Source of the DNA: an uncultured Streptococcus sp.
GTDB taxonomy: Bacteria; Bacillota; Bacilli; Lactobacillales; Streptococcaceae
NCBI GenBank assembly: GCA_934215455.1
Contig: CAKPZX010000047.1
Location: 1 to 10,894, forward strand
DNA length: 10,894 bases
Direction: 5' to 3'
Shown here: in pieces, positions 7,060 through 10,894 of the stretch
Layout of the letters: every line of letters starts with the position of its first letter
How positions within the stretch are numbered: position 1 is the first letter of the stretch
Made by a program: the position numbers and the translations under genes
Notes under the pieces: model-generated
What the model was told of the DNA's origin: nothing
Seen by the model: the letters and a program-made list of their open reading frames with translations, nothing else
Database searches by the model: none

Positions 7060-8202
7060 CACTTCTTTGGCCTTAAAATACCGCAATAAAGCTTGCGCAT
7101 TTTCAACATAATAGGGAACCGACACCTCAAAGGCTGCATCATCGATGGTCATGTGATCATGATGAAGGTCTGGCGCATCCGGCTCTCCATTTGAACCGAT
7201 AAAGGCAAAGACTCCAGGAATTCTCTCTTGGTAAAAGGCGAAGTCTTCTCCAGCAGTAGAAGGATTTGCTGGAATCACTTCAGCCAAGCCTTGTGAAGCT
7301 TCCCAAACCACCTGCGTCAATTCTTCATCGTTAAAGGTAACGGGCGGGGTCACACCCCACTCAAAAGCCACATCCACTTCCAGACTTTCTGCAATGTGTC
7401 GAATGATGGAAATAAAATGTGCCTTCAAGTCTCTTTGCACACTCGGATTAAAGGAGCGAATGGTTCCTTCAAAATAACCTGATTTAGGGAGTACATTCCA
7501 GGTTGAGCCTACATCCAGGTGCGTAATGGACAAAACAGCTGTTTCAAAGGGAGAAACGGTCCGTGAAATTAATAATTGTACATTCTGAACCATGGTTGTG
7601 ACGGCCGTTACAGTGTCAACTCCTAAATCCGGTCTTGCAGCATGACTACTAACCCCTGTCACGGTAACCTTGAATTTCTCAACCCCTGCCATCATAGCTC
7701 CAGCATTCAAAGCAAGTTGCCCTGCTTTTAGCTGGGGAATATTGTGAAAACCAATAATTCCTTGAACATCCTCCAACAGTCCTGTTACCAAAACATCAGA
7801 AGCACCTTCTGAGATTTCTTCTGCTGGCTGAAAGATCAAGCGTACGGTTCCTTCAAGCTGGGCTTCTTTTTCCTTGAGAAGGGCTGCTGCTCCCAGAAGA
7901 CTGGTTTGATGAAAATCATGGCCACAGGCATGCATGACGCCTGGATTCTGACTTTGGTAGGGCAGATTCGTTTGTTCCAAAATTGGAAGGGCATCGATAT
8001 CTGCTCGAAGTGCCACCACCGGTTGGCCGGACCCAATTTCTGCAATCAGACCAGTTTTTAATCCACTCTCTAAAATACGAATCCCCAACTCTTTTAAACG
8101 CTCTTTTAGAAAGGCGGTTGTCTGGTATTCTTGACCAGACAATTCTGGGTGTTGGTGGATATAGTGGCGAATCTCTGCTAACTCTTCATAAGAAAAAGAC
8201 AC
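7057..8202 (-). CDS. M20D amidohydrolase (N-acyl-amino acid deacylase, hippurate hydrolase-like)
   Basis: This is a 381-residue cytosolic metal-dependent amidase of the M20D group, which removes acyl groups from N-acyl amino acids or acts on related amides. Metal and catalytic residues are visible: HACGHDFH gives C93 and H95, QPAEE gives E128-E129, GFHNIP gives H153, SSHAARP gives H187 at the dimer-lid site, and LHHDH (346-350) supplies the C-terminal histidine. Length is typical. Translation starts at GTG (8200-8202). AAAGGAGA lies ten bases upstream, and the nearer ATG is out of frame. The gene is headed by a MET-box and followed, without a terminator, by the atm operon. Its substrate is therefore probably an N-acyl derivative of methionine or cysteine. 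This is inference from regulation; the sequence alone does not separate N-acetyl-diaminopimelate, hippurate or N-acetyl-cysteine type activities. Confidence 0.88.
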   Translation of the reverse strand: MSFSYEELAEIRHYIHQHPELSGQEYQTTAFLKERLKELGIRILESGLKTGLIAEIGSGQPVVALRADIDALPILEQTNLPYQSQNPGVMHACGHDFHQTSLLGAAALLKEKEAQLEGTVRLIFQPAEEISEGASDVLVTGLLEDVQGIIGFHNIPQLKAGQLALNAGAMMAGVEKFKVTVTGVSSHAARPDLGVDTVTAVTTMVQNVQLLISRTVSPFETAVLSITHLDVGSTWNVLPKSGYFEGTIRSFNPSVQRDLKAHFISIIRHIAESLEVDVAFEWGVTPPVTFNDEELTQVVWEASQGLAEVIPANPSTAGEDFAFYQERIPGVFAFIGSNGEPDAPDLHHDHMTIDDAAFEVSVPYYVENAQALLRYFKAKEV

Positions 8203-8232
8203 AAGCCTTCATCTCCTTTCAAACTTAAAATT

Positions 8233-8261
8233 ATTTTATCACTAATAGGTGTTTCCGTCTA
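8233..8261 (-). promoter_or_regulatory. Promoter of the M20D amidohydrolase (extended -10)
   Basis: The minus strand carries the extended -10 TGATAAAAT (TAAAAT at 8233-8238) with a weak -35 TAGACG (8256-8261) 17 bases upstream. Start of transcription would be near 8226, leaving a leader of about 24 nt. A poor -35 plus an upstream activator palindrome is the usual layout for a LysR-activated promoter. Confidence 0.65.
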
Positions 8262-8283
8262 ATTCCTGTTTCTTGGGTTTTGA

Positions 8284-8300
8284 TATAGTTTCAAACTATA
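8284..8300. promoter_or_regulatory. MET-box: LysR-type (MtaR/MetR) operator
   Basis: TATAGTTTCAAACTATA is a perfect 17-bp palindrome around a central C. It matches the MET-box motif known from streptococcal methionine genes controlled by the LysR-type activator MtaR/MetR. Its centre at 8292 is about 66 bp upstream of the predicted start of transcription near 8226, the classic distance of a LysR recognition site. It sits between the terminator of the upstream lipoprotein gene and the -35 of the amidohydrolase. Confidence 0.88.
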
Positions 8301-8303
8301 GAT

Positions 8304-8335
8304 AAAAACACTCCTAGATTCATGTCCTAGGAGTG
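8304..8335 (-). terminator. Intrinsic terminator of the DUF4352/DUF5105 lipoprotein gene
   Basis: On the minus strand CACTCCTAG and CTAGGAGTG form a perfect 9-bp stem with a 9-nt loop, followed directly by TTTTT. It begins about 12 bases after the stop codon of the lipoprotein gene and ends only three bases before the MET-box, insulating the sulfur operon from upstream transcription. Confidence 0.9.
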
Positions 8336-8347
8336 CCAACTTCATCA

Positions 8348-9436
8348 TTAAGAAAGATTTCCCTCGAATTTTTCCATAAAGCTATCACTATTATAGGCTT
8401 TTTCTACTTCCCATTTGCCATCTTTCTTAACAAAGGTCAACTGGTAGTCGTATCGATCCGGCGTCGTCAAGGGACGATCTGCAAGAGAAGCCATCATTTC
8501 CTCTCTATAGGCTTTGTTTTGAGCCTGATTTGCCTCGATGATACCTGGATAGTCTTTTCGATGTTCTTGATAGAAGGTCTGCATGTGGTTTAAAATCGTC
8601 TTTTCCATGCTGACTGTCTCAGGATTCAGGCTAATGACTACCTTGTCTGGGAAGTATTGGTTGACCTTATAGGTTAATTTCGCGCGCTTAGCATTTTCCT
8701 TTTCATAAGCATCGATAAACTGGTTCACTTCTTCTTCAGAGAATTGGTAATCATGTAGTTTACGAGTAAAGTCAGCCGCAAATTTCGCACGGAAATCACT
8801 GGCTTCCTTTTTCAAATCAGTTCCCAAAACAAAAGCGTCATCCTTTTTGACCTTTCGTTGGCCACTGAAGTAAACTTGATTGATGTATTCATCTGCTAGA
8901 ATAGTGGAAGCTTCCACCTTATCCTCATACTGAGAAGAATCCACCGCAAATTTTAAAGGCTTGGATTTTTTATCAGAGCTATAGGTTTTTCGCTCATACT
9001 GCACTTCGTACTTCTTGCCTTTTTCGACTGGAAAAACGATATAGCCGGTTAATTTTTTATCCTGGGCCAACTGATCACTCTTGAGCAATTGGAAGGCTTC
9101 ACTGTGGTCATAAATTCCTGACTGCAATTTGACCTTGTTATTATCCGCATCGTAAATGGTGATATCTGAATCTGACACGTTGATAGATTCTTTGGCAACA
9201 TTTTTAAATTCTAATTGAAGGGCCAAATAAGTGCCGTCTTCTGAGTCGTTGAGGACAGGTGGTTTGATGTATTGCCCTCCTTTTAAACTCACCTCGACTT
9301 GACCGTCAGATGCAGAGCTTTTCGCTGCTTTTTCTGTCTTTGCTTGCTGCGAATTTGTCTTTTGAGCACTGGTTCCACAAGCCGCTAAACTCAAGGTCGC
9401 TACAGCAAATAGGGTCCATTTAAAAATCTTTTTCAT
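8348..9436 (-). CDS. Lipoprotein with DUF4352-like and DUF5105-like regions
   Basis: This is a predicted surface lipoprotein of 362 residues and unknown function. A basic start (KKIFK), hydrophobic stretch and lipobox LAAC put the lipidated cysteine at residue 20, followed by a Gln/Lys/Ser/Ala-rich linker to about residue 45. Residues about 48-165 look like an immunoglobulin-like DUF4352 domain (YLALQLEFKN, INVSDSDITIYD). Residues about 175-362 resemble DUF5105, a mainly helical region ending in a YQLTFVKKDGKWEVE strand block of the kind seen in nuclear transport factor 2-like folds. I prefer the ATG at 9436 to the one at 9442: the AAGGAG site abuts the upper ATG with no spacing but lies six bases from the lower one. 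The gene has its own promoter and terminator and no visible link to the methionine operon. Confidence 0.82.
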   Translation of the reverse strand: MKKIFKWTLFAVATLSLAACGTSAQKTNSQQAKTEKAAKSSASDGQVEVSLKGGQYIKPPVLNDSEDGTYLALQLEFKNVAKESINVSDSDITIYDADNNKVKLQSGIYDHSEAFQLLKSDQLAQDKKLTGYIVFPVEKGKKYEVQYERKTYSSDKKSKPLKFAVDSSQYEDKVEASTILADEYINQVYFSGQRKVKKDDAFVLGTDLKKEASDFRAKFAADFTRKLHDYQFSEEEVNQFIDAYEKENAKRAKLTYKVNQYFPDKVVISLNPETVSMEKTILNHMQTFYQEHRKDYPGIIEANQAQNKAYREEMMASLADRPLTTPDRYDYQLTFVKKDGKWEVEKAYNSDSFMEKFEGNLS

Positions 9437-9464
9437 CCTCATCTCCTTAAAAAAGTTTTGTTCT

Positions 9465-9493
9465 ATTTTAACATCTTTTTCTAGCTATGTATA
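9465..9493 (-). promoter_or_regulatory. Promoter of the lipoprotein gene (extended -10)
   Basis: The minus strand has the extended -10 TGTTAAAAT (TAAAAT at 9465-9470) and a -35-like TATACA (9488-9493) spaced by 17 bases, about 30 bases upstream of the chosen start codon. An imperfect palindrome at 9484-9502 overlaps the -35. Confidence 0.6.
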
Positions 9494-9535
9494 CGCTATA
9501 TAGTGATAACTCTTCCCTCAAAGGGCGAGGTTTAC

Positions 9536-9564
9536 AAAAAGGCCAAGACTTTCGTCTCAACCTT
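9536..9564 (-). terminator. Intrinsic terminator of the EamA permease gene
   Basis: On the minus strand AAGGTTGAGAC pairs with GTCTTGGCCTT through 11 pairs (three G-T wobbles) around a GAAA tetraloop, ending in TTTTT. It lies 27 bases after the EamA stop codon. The remaining bases up to the lipoprotein start hold only that gene's promoter. Confidence 0.8.
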
Positions 9565-9591
9565 TTAACTGAAAAATAATTGATCTTGGTT

Positions 9592-10503
9592 TTACAAGAT
9601 TCCTTTTTCTTTTTGAATCATGAGATCCTTAAGGGAAATCAAGAGGACCGCAAAGAGGATCATAGCCATTCCTATAAAATCAATGGCAAAGAAATGTTCA
9701 TTCATAATGGCAAAGGCAAAGAATACAGCTGAAATAGGCTCAATAGCTGCAAGAAGGCTACCTTTGACCGGTCCAATCAGAGTTGTCCCTTTCAAAAAGA
9801 CCGTATAGGCAAATATGGTCCCAATCACCACTAAGCCAACTAAGCCCATTAGATTATCCATGCTATATTGGCCATGAAAAAGTCTTCTTCCTGTGAAGGG
9901 AATCATCACAAGTCCTGGAATGAGCATACCGATACCAATCACCAACATACTACCCCATTTTTGAATTAACTGAATAGGCAGAATGATGTAGAGGGCATAG
10001 GCAAAGGCAGAAACAAGTCCCCAAGCTAGCCCTTTAGGAGTGATTGCCAATTGATTGAGTTGACCATGGGTTGCAATGAGAAAGGTCCCTGCGATGGCTA
10101 AGATCATCGAAAAGATTTCAGATACTGTCGGAGCTACTCGGTCCTTAACACAAGAATAGGCCAAAACTCCAATAGGACAGAGATATTGCAAAACAGTTGC
10201 AGTACCTGCATTAGTCGCATCAATCGCTTCTAAATAAGTCAATTGGGTCATTAATAAACCCAAAAAAGCAAATAAGAACAAGGAAAGGTAGGACGAGCGG
10301 TCTGTTAGAAAGGCCTTTACTTTTTCCTGGTCCGCTAGATATGCAAGAAGCAGTAGTACAGCTCCTGAAAACACTAAACGAATCGTTGTCAAACCGATTG
10401 CTGTAAATCCATGAGCCATCAGGTACTGGCCACAGGCTCCTGACAAGCCCCAAGCGATCCCAGCAATCAAGGTCATGAGCGTCCCTTTCATCGTCTTTGA
10501 CAT
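9592..10503 (-). CDS. EamA/DMT-superfamily permease (RhaT-like)
   Basis: This is a 303-residue inner membrane protein of the drug/metabolite transporter superfamily. It has two EamA repeats (about 6-145 and 155-295) totalling around ten helices. The first repeat opens with GIAWGLSGACGQYLM (15-29) and includes the conserved YLEAIDATNAGTATVLQYL block (90-108). The second ends in GSLLAAIEPISAVFFAF (247-263), the usual repeat-2 E-P motif. Such proteins often export amino acids or metabolites, but the substrate cannot be read from sequence. The ATG has a strong GGGAGGGG site five to six bases upstream. The gene is monocistronic: a terminator precedes its promoter and another follows its stop. Nothing ties it to the methionine region apart from proximity. 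Confidence 0.9.
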   Translation of the reverse strand: MSKTMKGTLMTLIAGIAWGLSGACGQYLMAHGFTAIGLTTIRLVFSGAVLLLLAYLADQEKVKAFLTDRSSYLSLFLFAFLGLLMTQLTYLEAIDATNAGTATVLQYLCPIGVLAYSCVKDRVAPTVSEIFSMILAIAGTFLIATHGQLNQLAITPKGLAWGLVSAFAYALYIILPIQLIQKWGSMLVIGIGMLIPGLVMIPFTGRRLFHGQYSMDNLMGLVGLVVIGTIFAYTVFLKGTTLIGPVKGSLLAAIEPISAVFFAFAIMNEHFFAIDFIGMAMILFAVLLISLKDLMIQKEKGIL

Positions 10504-10536
10504 AGTCCCCTCCCAACAAATCTATTCCTTACTTTT

Positions 10537-10545
10537 ATTGTATCA
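10537..10545 (-). promoter_or_regulatory. Extended -10 promoter element of the EamA gene
   Basis: TGATACAAT on the minus strand is a good extended -10, about 34 bases before the EamA start codon. The place where a -35 would fall is inside the stem of the upstream terminator and shows no consensus, so this promoter depends on the TG extension. Confidence 0.6.
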
Positions 10546-10546
10546 T

Positions 10547-10573
10547 AAAAGGCCGAAACGAAACGTTTCAGCC
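10547..10573 (-). terminator. Intrinsic terminator of the alcohol dehydrogenase gene
   Basis: GGCTGAAACG pairs with CGTTTCGGCC over ten pairs (one wobble) with a TTT loop and is followed by TTTT. It sits 27 bases after the dehydrogenase stop codon and directly abuts the EamA -10 region. Confidence 0.85.
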
Positions 10574-10600
10574 TCATATATTTCATATAAATTTATTCGC

Positions 10601-10894
10601 TTATTCAGGTTGAACCAAGATCTTGATTTGAGATTTATCTTGTGTCAATTCAACAAATCCTTCTTCAACGATATTTTCCAATTTGATTTTCTTAGTAACC
10701 AATTTCTCAGCAGAGAAGTAGCCTTGTTCCATCAATTCCAATACTTTAGGGAAGATGTGACGATAGGCAATAATTCCTTTGAGAGATTTTTCTTGGATAG
10801 CGAATTCATTTGGATTGATGCTGGCTTCACGTTCCCAGATAGATACGACCATACATTCCCCAGCTTTATGAACAGCTGCAAGGGCTTGGCCTAA
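10601..10894 (-). CDS. Zinc-dependent alcohol / 2,3-butanediol dehydrogenase, C-terminal part (partial)
   Basis: The open frame continues to the window edge, so only the last 97 codons are present. The visible part begins LGQALAAVHKAGECMVV, which is the end of the Rossmann NAD-binding domain. It continues into a C-terminal segment with EKSLKGIIAYRHIFP and LVTKKIKLENIVEEGF. This tail is characteristic of medium-chain dehydrogenases of the (R,R)-2,3-butanediol/sorbitol dehydrogenase group, which reduce acetoin or oxidise butanediol with NAD. The zinc ligands and the nucleotide-binding glycines lie outside the window, so the exact substrate class is a family-level guess. An internal ATG at 10852 is not the real start, because the frame stays open and conserved upstream of it. 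The gene ends in a clear terminator. Confidence 0.82.
   Translation of the reverse strand, partial: LGQALAAVHKAGECMVVSIWEREASINPNEFAIQEKSLKGIIAYRHIFPKVLELMEQGYFSAEKLVTKKIKLENIVEEGFVELTQDKSQIKILVQPE

Noticed and set aside
7031..7060. GGAGGTGATAG on the plus strand resembling a Shine-Dalgarno sequence
   Set aside because: No suitable start codon and open frame follow on the plus strand; the short frame there runs antisense into the M20D gene.
10220..10519. Alternative minus-strand frame overlapping the start of the EamA gene
   Set aside because: It is out of frame with a clear ten-helix permease that has a strong ribosome binding site, and its translation shows no domain.
10551..10573. cre-like sequence TGAAACGTTTCG (CcpA site)
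   Set aside because: The CG is one base out of place relative to the cre consensus, and the palindrome is fully explained by the stem of the dehydrogenase terminator.

Overview
The window looks like chromosome of an oral-type Streptococcus (sanguinis/mitis/parasanguinis-like; species not determined). The support is moderate-to-low GC, strong AGGAG ribosome binding sites, extended -10 promoters, LxxC lipoproteins, the streptococcal atmA-atmB-atmC-metN-metI gene order, and a perfect streptococcal MET-box. All genes I can support are on the minus strand, so transcription runs from high to low coordinates. No gene-free stretch exceeds about 155 bases, and I see no mobile element, CRISPR array, RNA gene or plasmid feature.

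Reading in the direction of transcription: (1) 10894-10601, the 3' end of a zinc-type alcohol/2,3-butanediol dehydrogenase, closed by a terminator. (2) 10503-9592, a single EamA/DMT permease with its own extended -10 promoter and terminator. (3) 9436-8348, a lipoprotein of the DUF4352/DUF5105 type, again with its own promoter and terminator. (4) From 8300 leftward, a sulfur amino acid region. It opens with a 17-bp MET-box centred about 66 bp upstream of the predicted transcription start of an M20D amidohydrolase (8202-7057). No terminator follows that gene. A second promoter then precedes atmA (orphan solute-binding lipoprotein), metQ/atmB, atmC (M20 dipeptidase-like), metN/atmD and metI/atmE.

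The most interesting part is the distal end of this operon, 2013-13. Three genes are joined to metI by tiny gaps or overlaps: a Trep_Strep/MptD-type ECF transporter S component, a SAM hydroxide adenosyltransferase (DUF62; SAM + water to methionine + adenosine), and a UPF0397-type ECF S component. The reading frame of a further gene may begin at base 12 and leave the window. The set reads as a sulfur-scavenging module: two peptide/amide hydrolases, a methionine ABC importer, a SAM-cleaving enzyme, and two ECF specificity subunits of unknown substrate. My working hypothesis is uptake and breakdown of SAM or another adenosyl- or sulfur-containing compound. The adjacency is seen directly; the substrate is inference.
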